Below are positions 1-17,615 of a DNA stretch of 64,000 bases, one piece after another (within the stretch, counting starts at the first letter, position 1; each line of letters opens with the position of its first letter). Where the stretch lies: assembly GCF_026213295.1 (NCBI RefSeq), contig NC_079414.1:20537607-20601606 (forward strand), in the 5' to 3' direction. This stretch comes from Gadus chalcogrammus. Taxonomy: Eukaryota; Chordata; Actinopteri; Gadiformes; Gadidae. The notes beneath the pieces are model-generated. The model saw only the letters and a list, made by a program, of their open reading frames with translations. It did not search any database and was not told the DNA's origin. A program made the translations under genes and the position numbers.

Positions 1-438
1 ACCGATAATTCCCAGTGTCTTTTAGTTGCAGATTCCTAATAGTTGTGATGAATGTGTTTCCCTGGTCTTCGATAGAATACTTATTCGATCCTCCCGTCTT
101 ACTACTTATGAGAACGTTCTGTTCATTACATTTTCCCTTGCAGAAGTATTTGGTGTTGCCATCCGCAAATAGGTGATTGCATTCGATTCTGACTGTTCCC
201 CCGACCAATCCATTCACAGTCAGGGCCTCCGTCCAATTCATGCAACAGCCTATCAAAAAATCAAACGTGTTCTCTGTTATAACAACCACTCGATTATGTA
301 AAACAACAAAAACAACAACAACAACAACAACAACAACAAAAACAAAAAAGCTGAAGATGGCCGAATCAAGGTGGATGTAACAGATAGTGAGCGAACCTTA
401 CCACTGAGGAGAACGAGGAAAGGGACCGCGGCCTTCAT
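1..438 (-). CDS. Gene a1: CD300/NILT-type Ig receptor, exons 1-2 (3' part off window)
   Basis: Minus-strand gene cut by the window edge. Exon 1 is 402-438: a start codon and 12 codons of hydrophobic signal peptide (MKAAVPFLVLLS), ending in a GT donor at phase 1. Exon 2 begins at 249 after an AG acceptor and stays open to position 1. It encodes a V-set Ig domain with the B-strand Cys (RIEC) and the extra cysteine pair in YFCKGKC that is typical of CD300, pIgR, TREM and NILT folds. The usual F-strand motif YWC is altered: the codon before the window edge reads Arg (CGG) where a2 has Trp (TGG). Its TM and tail are not visible. Intron 1 contains a (CAA)n run (about 301-340). Probably a surface receptor; ligand unknown. 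Confidence 0.75.
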
Positions 439-500
439 GTCCCTGAGACGCCGCTCTGCTCCCCACAACCCTCCGGGGCTTTAATGGCGCCGTGTTGAAG

Positions 501-517
501 TTCCGCTTCCTCTTCTC
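501..517 (-). promoter_or_regulatory. Candidate ETS/PU.1 box upstream of gene a1
   Basis: On the minus strand this reads GAGAAGAGGAAGCGGAA, with a GAGGAA core and a second CGGAA core, about 65 bp upstream of the start codon. The same element sits at the same distance in all six a, b and c genes. No TATA box is evident. PU.1/ETS sites are common in TATA-less myeloid promoters; function here is inferred. Confidence 0.4.
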
Positions 518-1734
518 TCGGTTGGCTTCTCCTTTCTTGTCGCACTAAACACTTCTGAGCTATTTTATTCACTTTTTCTGAAATTTGGTTGATGTAACTT
601 CCTGACATGGTTAATTTGAGCATGTTAGATATTAAAAGAGATTTGGTCAATATATATATAAATATATTTACTGTAGGCCTACATGTAATTCATAGAAACA
701 AACTTGGGATAAAGATTATGGGCGCTTTATTCTTCACGTGATTAGTGCTAGGCATACAGGTAAGTCAGGCTGTTGCAATATACAATGTTATTCACGCTTA
801 TTGAAATCGTACCCCAGCCCTAGCGCCCAGTAACATTATAACCCAGGGTCATTATTTGGAGTAAACCACTTTCGTGGTTACCATCCAATAATGTAACATC
901 TGTGAATTAGTCAGAAAAGTGTCCAGAAAAAAGAATATGCCTTCCATCCCATAGGCCTACATCATTCATGACATACAGAGTTTACAAGAAATAAGGAGGG
1001 AATTGCAACTCTTTTTCTCTTTTCAAAGCATTGTGTGATGTACCCTCTAAAAGTTCTTGTGAACGAAACCTCATGACACTCTTATGATTCTACTTCCATT
1101 CGGCAACTGGGGTCAGATTTTGATAACAGAGTAGCCCAGTTGGTGACGTATGGTTTACTAGTGACACGCATGAACATGTTAACATGAAAGTTTTAGTCAA
1201 TATGAAATAATCAAACATCAAATCACATACTTTACTTTTTATTGACGATGTAACCGTCTATTGGCATTGACTTTGCTCAGTTTTAAACGTTGTGCACTGG
1301 TAAACCAGCTCTAGATAAGGGCAAGTTTAGCCTTCCATACAGTGACAATAAAATGTGCTTCTCATGAATAAAAGGCCTCAAATGAAACTGATCATACCAA
1401 GTTCTGTTTAGTTCTGATTGTTTTTTATCGGATATAAAAAACCTGCTGTGAAGAACTTTTAGATTCCCAAAGCAGTGCACATGAACGGTCGCTGTCGGGA
1501 ACATGTGTAAGCGTGAGCGTCCTCACTGATGAGGAGTCTCGTTATCACCAGGACCATGAACGCGCCCAATATACTGAATAGATATCACATTCGACTTCTA
1601 TGCATGCGTCAACAATGCCGCCATCTTGCCGCGGGTTAACAACCAACCTGAATGAGTGAACGTCGAAGGGACAGAGGTCCTTTCACAATCAAAAACACTC
1701 AAAATCGCCTTATTTTTGTCACACCACGCTGAGG
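518..1734. other. 5' flank of gene a1, no gene seen
   Basis: Non-coding sequence shared with 31604-32817 in unit 2. Parts (about 690-840) recur upstream of genes b and c, so this is ancestral gene-flank sequence duplicated with the genes. Short frames here have no recognisable product. Confidence 0.5.
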
Positions 1735-2338
1735 GATGTCATGTCTTGGTTTTTTTGTCTTGTCAATTTCAGGTTTTATTTTTGAAAACTAACTTCCCTA
1801 TCGTTTCAGGTCAGATGCCCTTCCTCCTGTGTCACCGGTCTGGTGTCTCCCCTTATCCCTGATTGTTTCCACCTGTGTCTCCCCTCCTCATGTGTATATA
1901 GTCTTTGTCTTCCCTTGCCCTTGTCGTCAGAGTATTTCTTTCGTCACTGTCCATGTACCTCCAGCTCTTGACGCACAGCCTTGTCTTTGCCACGTCCTGA
2001 ACTAAAGTTTGTATTTTTGACCTTCTGTTTCCTCTTCTGAGAAAGAGTGAACTTTTGTTTGTAATCTTTTTGGTCAGCCTGTTTGCACTGCTAGAGTTAT
2101 TTTCGTTAGCCCTTTTCCTCCATTTGGAGCGCTTTTGTTTTGTTCCCTTTTTAGCCTCAGTGCAGCGTAGCCTAGTTTTATAGTCGCTTTTGTTTTCTCC
2201 TCCTTGTGAGCGATTTTCTGTTGTTGTACTTTTCCTACCACCTTATTTGGGAGATCAGAGTAGAGTTTAGTTTCTCGTTTTTCCACGTAAGGGTAATTTT
2301 CGTTTCTTGTGTTTTCCTCGCCTGTCTTTTGAGGGTTT
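1735..2338. mobile_element. LTR-like retroelement remnant
   Basis: Pyrimidine-rich sequence beginning TGTCATGTCTTGG, with a TATATAGTC-type promoter-like segment near 1895 and ending TTTCA. This style is common in teleost LTR sequences. No flanking direct repeat and no internal gag/pol are visible. The unit 2 copy (about 32818-33310) lacks roughly the last 100 bases. LTR identity is tentative. Confidence 0.35.
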
Positions 2339-3053
2339 CATAGCAATGATTTGATCACTTGTTTTGACGAGAGGACTGGCAGTCCAAAATGAAGCATGTT
2401 TGGACCATTCGCCTTTATGCATCTGAGTCCTCTTTCTAGAAACTGCCTGACAGGCTCTAGAAAGATATATGACTGACTAGTCAGTATATATATATCTATG
2501 CTTTAATACTGCCAGAGGTTCTGAGATACTTTGGTACTTCCGCACACATAATATCTATAATATACTATATATATAATATTTATACATATAATATATAACA
2601 ATTAACTTTGAAGGAAAGTCCTTATTCTGCTTTAACTTCAAATATCCTCAAAAGGGGTCTCTGGTCGTGATCAGTCACAAGTTTGTCCATGACCAATCAG
2701 CATTCATTAACAGAATGCTAGCGTGTATGGCCAAGAGAAATCGAAAGGACATAAGTACTCATTCATTCTACTTTTGAAGTATAATCTATGTTGAACTTGC
2801 GGAATCTACAATCAAATCTGCGATATTTAAACGACAAGCAGGTGAAAGAGATACATTTAGCTGTGTAGCCCTATAGACCCCCATTCAATCTACACTCGCT
2901 GCGATCACCTCCAGTGGAATTATAATGGAACTGCAACCATGTTCGATGCAATGGGGCTCAATAGAGTGCCAAGGCTCTCCGTAGACACGCTCCGGCACTA
3001 CTCAATTCTTAGGTAACGGACGATGATCATGTTTACAATGTGCGTTGGCCCAC
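2339..3053. other. Intergenic, no gene seen
   Basis: AT-rich intergenic DNA with TA-rich runs near 2480-2600. It is shared with unit 2 (about 33311-34025). I see no coding or RNA gene here. Confidence 0.5.
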
Positions 3054-3177
3054 CTCCTGTCTGCGGTACCTGTCGGTATTTCTCATGTGCCTAGCGATCA
3101 GCTAAAACATGAAGGTGAACAGGCAAACGCCACCACCATGTACATAATCGCAATCATCAGGGTCCAAGAACCATGCC
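3054..3177 (-). pseudogene. Decayed gene d-type transmembrane exon (unit 1)
   Basis: Homologous to the TM exons at 25378-25511 and 57208-57341, but 124 bp long instead of 134. The 10-bp deficit shifts the frame inside the hydrophobic segment and a stop follows. An AG/GT pair is still present at the edges. No ITAM-type tail exon lies downstream. Upstream (about 3905-3945) is a relic of the stalk-like exon seen at 57980-58063, but its acceptor is lost. A remnant of an older d-type gene. Confidence 0.6.
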
Positions 3178-4010
3178 CTTAAAAATAAGAGGAAACCTAG
3201 AAGTTGCTGGGGGTTCGAATGCATACTGTGAATCCCTACATTAAGGCACAATAGATTCGGCATACACGCCATTTGGGCATTTCGCACCACCCCATCCTCA
3301 TAGCGCTCGGGCCCGGCCCATGAGTGGTCTTATGGGATTCAGCCCACTCACTCAGTTGTATTTTTTACCCCCCCCCCTCTGTTTAAGCATTATGTAGGGC
3401 TGTCTGTAGAAAAATGACGATGTAATAATAATTTTGGTATTCCTATTTCTGTTCAATTTGCTGATGTTTTGCTATGTTCAATACAGGGTTTTAAAGAACA
3501 TTGCAGATAGTAGGAAAGCTGTCGATTGTTCATCAGAATGCATCCTAGGAATATATTTGATTTAATTAATGAAATTGCTGGATGTTTGACTGTATGGTTG
3601 TGTAGAATACAGTGCACTACATTGCATTACAAACACACTTACACACACATCTTTACTCACTGCTAAGGTGAAGGTCTCTATTGAAACATCTGAAAAGAAG
3701 CCTAAACATTTATTTCAGGCACAACTTGTACAGTAGAGATACTAATAATAAAATAAATAACACCATTATTGTATGACTATTATTTATATTAGGGCTTTCA
3801 TTGTTCTTTGGTTTTTCCTCTTCTTATTGATCTTATTAATCAAATTTCCTTTAATATCATGACATGAAACTTTAACACCTGTTGAACTGATGTTCCTACC
3901 TCTCAATTCGTCGAAAGCAGGGAAAGAATCCATGACGATTGTCCTTATCGGTCACTTATCACAAGTTGGCTTAAAAAGGCCTAAGGAGAGATCGCTGATA
4001 GGTCCGTCCT
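3178..4010. other. d-type intron/flank relic
   Basis: Sequence homologous to the gene d upstream region at 57515-58070, including a C-rich run near 3370. In unit 2 the part from about 3675 onward is replaced by hAT-derived DNA (34648-36629). No functional gene seen. Confidence 0.5.
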
Positions 4011-6175
4011 TTTTACATTTTTACATTTACATTTAGGTCATTTAGGAGACGCTTTTATCCAAAGCGACTTACAATAAGTACATTTGTCATAAGAAGTGCA
4101 ACAATATATCACTGTCGGTACATTAAGGATGTAGAACCAAGTGCAAGTACAACAATCACTAGGCTAACAAATTCCCCCTGTTACAGCAATGATAGCAGCT
4201 ACTGCAATTGCTACACAGTTAAGTACTATAATACAATACAACACAATACAATACAATGTACAATGGCGGCCAGAAGGGGGAGGGTGGCTATGCAGAGTCG
4301 AGGTGGACTCTGAACAGGTGAGTCTTGAGTCTTTTTCGGAAGATAGTGAGTGACTCTGCGGTCCTGAGAACGGCAGGGAGGTCGTTCCACCACTGAGGTC
4401 CCAGAACCGAGAAAAGTTGTGACTTTGCTGAACGACCTTTGCTAGCTCTTAGCGATGGCGATACCAGACGTCCAGCTGAGGTAGTTGAGCGGAGGGATCG
4501 AGCTGGGGTGTGTGGCTTTACCAATGCTTGGAGGTAGGCAGGGGCAGTTCCGTCTACTGCCTTGTATGCCAGTACCATCGTCTTAAATTTGATGCGAGCT
4601 ACTACAGGGAGCCAGTGGAGGTCCCGGAAGAGGGGGGTCAAATGGGAGAACTTCAGTAGGTTGAACACAAGGCGCGCTGCCGCGTTCTGGATGCGCTGCA
4701 AAGGTTTAATCGCAGAGGCGGGAAGTCCAGCCAGGAGTGAGTTGCAGTAGTCGAGGCGGGAGATGACCAGTGATTGGACTAGAAGCTGAGCTGCTTCCCT
4801 TGTGAGGAAGAGCCGGATTCTGCGGTTGTTGTAAAGTGCAAATCTGCAGGATCGGGCCACCGCAGTGATGTTTACGGTGCAGCATAACTGATTGTCCAAT
4901 ACCACACCGAGGTTTCTGGCAGTTGGAGAAGGATACAGGGATACAGGGATGTTCTCAACTGTGACCAGTAAGTCCATGTGTGGGCAATCTTTCCCTGGGA
5001 TTAGGAGGAGCTCCGTTTTGTTGAGGTTAAGCCTCAGGTGATGGGCAGTTGTCCAGGTGCCAGACATTCCGATATGCGTGTTGCAATCAGGGCTTTATCA
5101 GATGAGGGGAAAGAGAGAAATAGCTGAGTGTCGTCAGCATAGCAGTGATAGGAAAAGCTGTGTGATGTAATTACAGAGCCCAAAGATCTGGTATAGAGGG
5201 AGAACAGAAGAGGCCCCAGTACAGAGCCTTGGGGGACACCAGTTTCAAGTGTGCAAGGTTTGGACAAGGAGCCATTCCATGTCACTTGATAGGTGCGGTT
5301 CATCAGGTAGGATTTGAACCAGGAAAGAGCAGATTCAGCGATGCCAAGTTCGGCAAGAGTGGCAAGGAGGATCTGGTGGTTCACCTTGTCAAATGCTGGA
5401 GAATGAGAACCGATGATAGGGACGAGGCTCTGGCAGCAAGGAGGGACTCAGTCACCGCGAGGAGAGCCGTCTCAGTGGAGTGTGCCTTCTTGAAGCCTGA
5501 CTGGTGAGGGTCAAGCAGGTTGTTAGATGAGAGGTAGGAGGACAGTTGGTTAGCAATAGCACGTTCCAGTGTTTTAGAGAGGAATGAAAGAAGAGATACC
5601 GGTCTGTAGTTCTGGATGTCGGTGGTATTGAGAGTTGGTTTTTTGAGGAGAGGCTTTATTCTGGCAGTCTTGAAGGACGCTGGAACAATGCCTGAAGTGA
5701 GGGAGGAATTGATAAGTGAGGTGAGAAATGGCAGGATGTCGCTTGAGACATCCTGGAGGAGAGAGGAGGGGATAGTGTCAAGGGGGCAGGTGGTGGCATG
5801 GTTAGATGTTATTATTCTGTTGACCTCGTCAGAGGTGAGAGGGATAAATTGGGTAAAGACGGAGGAGGGGATGGGAGGAGGGAGGATAGAGGCAGGGATA
5901 AAAGAGGAGCTAATGTCCTTTACTTTCTGGTTAAAGTAGGTAACAAAGTCATCAGCAGTGCGGCTGAAGGAGGTGGGGGTGAGGGAAGGTTGAGGAGGGA
6001 CGAGAACAGGGAAAACTGTTTCCTGGGGTTTGAGGCGGAGGAGTGGATTTTGGTCCAGGAGAAGGCAGATTTGGTTGTTGACACAGTGGAGGTGAAATCA
6101 GAAAGAAGGAAAAGATAGTGAGATTGATCATTGGGACAGTCTGATCTCTTCCATTTCCTCTCCATTTTTACAATG
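4011..6175 (-). mobile_element. 5'-truncated L2/Maui-type LINE
   Basis: Minus-strand non-LTR retrotransposon. The frame at 5034-5384 has reverse-transcriptase hallmarks: AFDKVNHQ, GVPQGSVLGPLLFSLY and the catalytic YADDTQLF. The frame at 4288-5067 continues with the RT thumb and C-terminal region (LDYCNSLLAGLP, WLPVVARIKFK, WWNDLPAVLR), usual for L2-type elements of fish. The two frames overlap out of register, so the copy is dead. Upstream fragments reach about 6175 and no endonuclease domain is seen. The 3' tail at 4020-4075 (TTTATCCAAAGCGACTTACA) is the tail shared by teleost L2 LINEs and their SINEs. Confidence 0.85.
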
Positions 6176-11930
<5,755 letters not shown>

Positions 11931-11992
11931 GTCCCTGAGACGCCGCTCTGCTCCCTACAACCCTCCGCGGCTTTAATGGCGCCGTGTTGAAG

Positions 11993-12009
11993 TGCCGCTT
12001 CCTCTTCTC
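11993..12009 (-). promoter_or_regulatory. Candidate ETS/PU.1 box upstream of gene b1
   Basis: Same GAGAAGAGGAAGCGG core as in gene a1, about 65 bp upstream of the start codon; only the last bases differ (GCA for GAA). Confidence 0.4.
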
Positions 12010-12180
12010 TCGGTTGGCTTCTCCTTTCCGGTCGCACTTAGCAATTCCGAGCTATTTCATTCACTTTTTCTGAAATTTTGTTGATGCCACTTCCTGACAT
12101 GGTTCATTTGAGCATGTTAGATTTTAAAAGAGATGTGGTCAATAAACATATATACAGATTTAATGTAGCCTACATTTAAT

Positions 12181-13404
12181 CAGTGGTCGAGTTTTAAAAA
12201 AAAGCCAGGGGGGATGGTGGATTTTTGACTTTTAGGGACAGATCATTTGTGCTGATGACATATGGTAGGAGACCAACGGTGTGATAATTATTATTATTAT
12301 ATTATTATATATTTTTGGGGATAAAATAAGAACGGTATACTGTCATGTCATCGCTCTTATTTTATTTTATTATTTTACTGCCAAAAACACAGCTGATCGG
12401 ACGCATCACACGATTCGGAGGCATGCATCACATTTAACGATTTAAAAAATATATTATTATTCATTTTTTTCAAAAATGCATTCGGCAGTGAAGGGAGACT
12501 AGCGTTGCTCACGGGTTGGAATGAAAGGGAGAAAAGGGGACAGAGTTGCCTGCAGAAGCGATGTCTGAGATGCAGAGACAGCTTCACGCTACCAGTGTCT
12601 GTCTCGTACGTTGTGGAATGAGAGCTTCTGAAGGCACAATTGCGCAAGTACGCCTGCGTGCTTGCGCAATAGCATACTGCCCGAGAATGCAGTATCGCTG
12701 TCCAATCTGTCCCTGGGAAAAGTAACGTTGCGCTAGGGTTGCCGCGGTATGCGGTATTACCGGTGTTACCGGTGTTGAGGACACCTGCAACACAGAGTTA
12801 TTATTTTATTTTTTTCCAGTAATAAAAGAAAATTCAGTAGAAATTAATAATGTAGGCCTAATTATAATTAAGAAAATAAAAATGTAATAATATAATAGAT
12901 AGATATAATAATAGATAGGCTACCTAACACAAGACCGGTAACCATAGCAACGCCGGTAAACAAACCACGCAAAGCCCAATCCCTATGAAAGCCCTCCGCG
13001 CTACGGCCATCCGGAGGCGCACAGAGCTTTTGGCCGTGATATTATGTATACAATTATATTATACTATTAGATATTGAACGTTATAAGATGCTGTCACCGA
13101 GTGTGAGAGGAGAGTTGACGGAGAAGATGGCGGTTGACCTAGTTTAAAAGTTGATACAGTTTATACGCGGTAATACCGGTGTTGACACAAGTGTATTACT
13201 CGCTGTGAAAATGTCCACACCGCGGCAACCCTACGTTGCGCCGAATTGAAAAAGGAAACCGCTATAATGAGATAGCGGTAATATTTCCACATTAATTGAT
13301 ATAAATAACGGGATGGGAAGGGGGGATAGCCGTTTCAGAAGGGGGATGATTTAGATAATTTTAATTCCAAAGGGGGATGCCATCCCCCCTCAACTCGAGT
13401 GCTG
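12181..13404. mobile_element. hAT-type DNA transposon, non-autonomous
   Basis: Ends CAGTGGTCGAG and CTCGAGTGCTG are inverted, with subterminal GGGGGGATGG/CCATCCCCCC. It is flanked by 8-bp direct repeats catttaat (12173-12180) and catgtaat (13405-13412), one mismatch, the hAT signature. No transposase. It lies in the b1 5' flank. Unit 2 copy 44654-45877 has the same length (1224 bp), so insertion predates the duplication. Confidence 0.8.
12733..13232. mobile_element. Nested MITE inside the hAT element
   Basis: Starts CTAGGGTTGCCGCGG and ends CCGCGGCAACCCT, flanked on both sides by the 8-bp repeat acgttgcg (12725-12732 and 13233-13240). It therefore inserted into the 12181-13404 element. Internal GGTAATACCGGTGTT motifs recur at both ends. 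Unit 2: about 45206-45705. Confidence 0.75.
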
Positions 13405-13994
13405 CATGTAATTCATAAAACAAACTCAGGATAAAGGTTATGGGCGCTTTATTCGAGGAGTTGAAAAGCAGTGATTACTGCTACGCATACACGTAAGGCA
13501 GGCTGTTGCAATACACAATGTTATTCACACTAATTGAAATCGTCTCCCAGCCCTAGCACCAGGGGTGTAACGGTACACGTATTTGTACCGAACCATCACG
13601 GTACAGGCACTTCGGTGCGGCTACAGAGGTGTACCGCGGTGCGTAAATGTGGCGTACATAGCGTTAATAATGTAAAGGCTTGTTTTGCAATGCGGAATTT
13701 AAAACTTGAAGTCGGAGTTCCACCCGGACCTTTTAGACAAAGTATACTACTCCGACTCTGTAACTGCAGAGACCCCTCAGCAGCTCTCCGTCGGGATGTC
13801 GGATGCGCAATGCAATTCGCTGCCCGATCTATATGTTGACTACAAACCATGTAAGCAGTGTTGTAAATAAACTTCCAAAGCTTTTCAAATCTTATTTGGT
13901 GTTCTATTGGTCCTTATGGTGCAAAGAAAACAATGTACAAAGTAATTTAGGTGCAAAGTCAAACCGGAGAAGTGATTCCGGAAATGATTTTGTC
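13405..13994. other. b1 upstream flank and end of a DNA transposon
   Basis: To about 13555 this is gene-flank sequence shared with genes a and c. From about 13561 it reads GGGGTGTAACGGTACACG, a terminus typical of fish hAT-like elements. The far end was not located. No gene. Confidence 0.4.
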
Positions 13995-14509
13995 ATGCCG
14001 CTTTTCCACTGCATGGTACCAGCTCGACACGACTCGACTCAGCTCGCACTTTTTGCGTTTCCACCGCGAAAACATGGTATCTGGTACCTGAAGTGGCTGC
14101 TTTTTCTAGTACCGCCTCGCTCTAGGTTCCAAGCGAGCTGAGCCGATGCTAAAAGGTGACGTCGGCAGACGGCCAACCACTGATTGGCCAGAGATTGTGA
14201 CGAAGTCACGAGAGCGACATGGCAACCATGCTGGTAACAGCCATAGCAGCGCCGCAGCCAACATATTCCACTTCTTCAACATGCCAGCTAATAATACGAA
14301 CACGAATACCATCGCATCGATGTCCTCCATTGTTGTTATGTGGGTTCTGTCCATGTGTGGGTTACGTAGGTGTTGTTTGCGTCGCGTACAAAAATACGTC
14401 ACCGCCCACGTCCCGGAGGTACTATTTGCGGTGGAAAAGGACCCGCGCTGCTACCGTGTCGAGTCGTGTCGTGTCGAGTCGAGCTACATGTGCGGTGGAA
14501 AAGCGGCAT
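13995..14509. mobile_element. MITE with ATGCCGCTTTTCCAC ends
   Basis: Left end ATGCCGCTTTTCCACTGCA and right end TGCGGTGGAAAAGCGGCAT form a terminal inverted repeat. Repeats of TCGAGTCGTG lie near both ends. No coding capacity. Unit 2 copy 46457-46981 is longer by a 10-bp repeat unit. Superfamily not certain. Confidence 0.7.
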
Positions 14510-17471
14510 TAGAGGACCAATCACAGCCCCTGCCGTCTCCGTTGTGTCGACCAATCGGTCCATGGCGTTGACGGATAGTTAAAAAATATTGGATGCACAC
14601 GTAAGCTACGGAGAGTGTCTCCGACAAGCTCTCCGGCTTCGGAGAGGGCTCTCCATGTCTACTACAGCACTTTAACAGGCACACAGCGCATTTGAAAAGG
14701 CCCCATCCAGGTGTTACTATCACCGTTGTTGTGAAAAAATTAGCACTGCAAACCTAGCTCACGACACTATTTCAACAACCCCTTTCTGGGAATTCAGAAA
14801 CGCAAATGCCATAACCAAGTGATTGGTGTTTTCATTGCTTCTGATCTACGGCCATTCTCCGTTGTTGACAAACAAGCAGTTTTTTTAAATTTTCCCCTTA
14901 ACTATGAACCGTACCGTACCGTACCGTACCCTGACTTAAAAACCGAGCTTGTGGCCACGGAACCATGCGCTGTTTACAGTGGATGTATCGCAATGGCGAG
15001 GCGCACACAGCCTTTGGCCGTGTTCTGTAAATATTCGGGAGTCCTGGAGCTCTTTATCTAAATGATATCATATGATACATAGATATCTATATCATATCAT
15101 TATTTTCACTTATCATCATACTATCACGGCCTACAGCTGGTCAGGTTCTCCGACGTCTCCGGCGTTCTTCCACGACCACATCAATCTGAAGTAGACTGAA
15201 CGACGACATGGAGGAGAAAGGGATTGTTGCCCACGATTGTTGTCCACGATTTTCTCCCGCCGGAGCCTCCTCGGCAGTGGGCAGTGGGCAGCGCTTAGGC
15301 ACAACCGCCTCCTGCAGCGGGGTACGCCAAGGCGGTGGTCCCTCGGCAGTGGGAAGCAGTGCTCAAGCGGGAGACAATCTCGGGGAACAATCCCTTTCTC
15401 CTCCATGTCTTGGTTCACTTCAGGGAGTCAAAGCCAAAGTTCCTTTCCCCCAATACCTTCTCAACCATGGCTGAGATAACCCCTACTACAAGTCTCGTCT
15501 CTAGAAATACCAGGGACGAGAGTCCGATGTGTTATGCGCCATAACACCAACAGTAGAACGGTTATCCAAATAATGAAGTGTAGGCCTACAACACTTGCGT
15601 TACAATCCTGGAACTCTGTATCTAAATAATATCATATAGCCAACCTGGTCTCACAGGAATCCGTGAAATGACCACGGACGCTTAACTCAAAATCCGTGGA
15701 ATCCTCACGGAAACCCGCAAATTTCTGTGATATGGCCATGGATTTTGCTCCAATGCAAGTTGATGACGTTCATATTCCATAGCACACACACAGATCCCAG
15801 TTTCAATGATCGAGTCGACAACGGGCGCTTAACTCATAATCCGTGGTGGCCTGAGGGGGCGGACTTACGAGCTTTATAAGAAGTGATCATCATCAACATG
15901 CATTCAATAGGCTACACACTACGCATTGCTTTCACCCAAGGCTGAATTAAAAGTAGGCCAACATGTTTTGCTAAACGTTGGTCATCAATGAGGTTGTAAA
16001 TTAGTAATTCGGGCACATCTGTCAAAATAAACCTTTTTTCTTCTGATGTATACGATCTTCATTCATTCATTGAGCCGCAACCGAACTGACGGGGATATTC
16101 TCTGATATTATGAATCTTAAAGCCTGCGTCGGGTTCTCTGACTCTCTGGTAGGCCTACTTCCACAAAAAAGACTCGTAGTGGGGGTTATCTCGGCCATGG
16201 TGGAGAAGAAATTGGGGGAAAGAAACTGAGCCAGTTGACTCAGAGAGTCAACTGGCTTTGACTCTCTGAAGTCCAGATTTTAATGCTACATGGAGGAGAA
16301 TGTGATTGTTGCCGTATGCTGGACGGTCGTATGCAGAGTCCTCTGGCTGGGCTCGTCCCACTGCTCCACCGCCGGAGGAGACCGCATCAGGCCCCCAGGA
16401 GCAGTGCATACTTCCGGAATCAACCAGTGCTCAGCGGCCAAGCCTGGTATTGCAGCTCTTTTAGCGGGCTGTGGACGGGTCCCTCGATTCATGGAGTCCC
16501 AGAAGTAGATATCCCGTTCACTCCAATATAATTGGGGAACAGGAATGTGTCTCCGCAAAAAAATTCTGGATAGCAATCAAAGGTTCATAATTATCTTTAT
16601 ACCGTACTAATAAAATGTAAGTTTTCTCTTTTCAAAATGCCACCTCAAGCGTTTTATTTTATTTATGTATTTTTGCAGAAGAATGGGGAGTGGGCAGCTT
16701 AAAGGGGTCGTAGTGAAACAAATGTTGTTTCGGCCCGGCATAATAATAGTTAAATACTAATTTTTGTCGAGATGGCAGGAGGACTGTAATTTAAGGATCA
16801 CATATAGAGAATCATCGGGGGGGGTTCATTAACTTAAACTTCCATTGTCAGGAAACAATGCGACTGCGCTCGCTCAGACCTCTCGCTGATGATGCTACAA
16901 TGCTAACAATGCTAGAAAATGAGAATACTTCTGCATCCGGCAGACCATGCACGAGGGAGTGGCTAGGCGCCCATGATGCGGAAGCAAATCTCTCCTTGAT
17001 GTTCCTCTGCGCCATTGGGCAGTTTTCATAGGAATGAATGGGCGGCAATTTTTCATACGACCGAGAGGTAGGAACACTGGAGCGTCGGAAAAATGACATG
17101 GACCCGAAGTCAACAGAGAGCTGTCTACTGGAAACATCTTCCTCGAATACCGCCTGAGTTTGTTGTTGCTGGTGTCAAAAAGAGGTCAGCCGGTGGCTCT
17201 GCTACCACCTGTTGAAAGGACTACAGCGCCACCTAGCGTAGCAGAGTCAGCCATGCTTTGTATCGTTCACGATACACGCAGCAACACCGCAGCAACAAAG
17301 TGTAAATAACAATGGATCCCGAGTCCCTATACGCTGTGGCAACCCCGATCGTTGGCGGCTGAGTTTTCCAAAGGAGACGCTCAAACAAGGGTTGCAGGTC
17401 AGCGATTTTAATTTGTGTACCTCACGTGGGACCAAAGGTAAAGCAAAAGTCAACATAAGTTCTTCCTCTTA
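14510..17471. other. Mosaic of repeat fragments, no gene
   Basis: Pieces seen: a stretch near 14960-15545 related to the 2.1-kb TTAA element at 21049-23182 (shared CGCACACAGCCTTTGGCCG, CTCAACCATGGCTGAGATAA and GTTATGCGCCATAA motifs); a hyphenated repeat with CCACGG motifs at about 15640-15860; and a short palindrome at 16230-16270. All small frames here look spurious. Present almost unchanged in unit 2 (about 46982-49943). Confidence 0.5.
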
Positions 17472-17615
17472 TGGGGTGTGGCGGCGGTGACGTCTCTTGC
17501 GGCGGCGGCGGTGTCTCTTGCGGCGGCGGCTCTTGCGGCGGCGACTCTTGCGGCGGTGGCTCTTGCGGCGGCGGCGGCGTCTCTTGTGGCGGCGGCTCTT
17601 GCGGCAGCAGCGGCG
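17472..17615. repeat. GC-rich minisatellite (GGCGGCTCTTGC-like)
   Basis: About a dozen imperfect 12-18 bp units. One frame reads Ser-Cys-Gly-Gly-Gly repeats, but the product has no domain and the unit number differs from unit 2 (49944-50083). Best regarded as a tandem repeat rather than a gene. Confidence 0.85.

Noticed and set aside
5229..6118. Plus-strand ORFs across the LINE (also 37723-38612)
   Set aside because: Antisense shadows of the reverse-transcriptase region.
14146..14571. 141- and 148-codon ORFs (also 46608-47054)
   Set aside because: They lie almost wholly within a MITE and its inverted ends; overlapping frames on both strands are equally long, a sign of chance.
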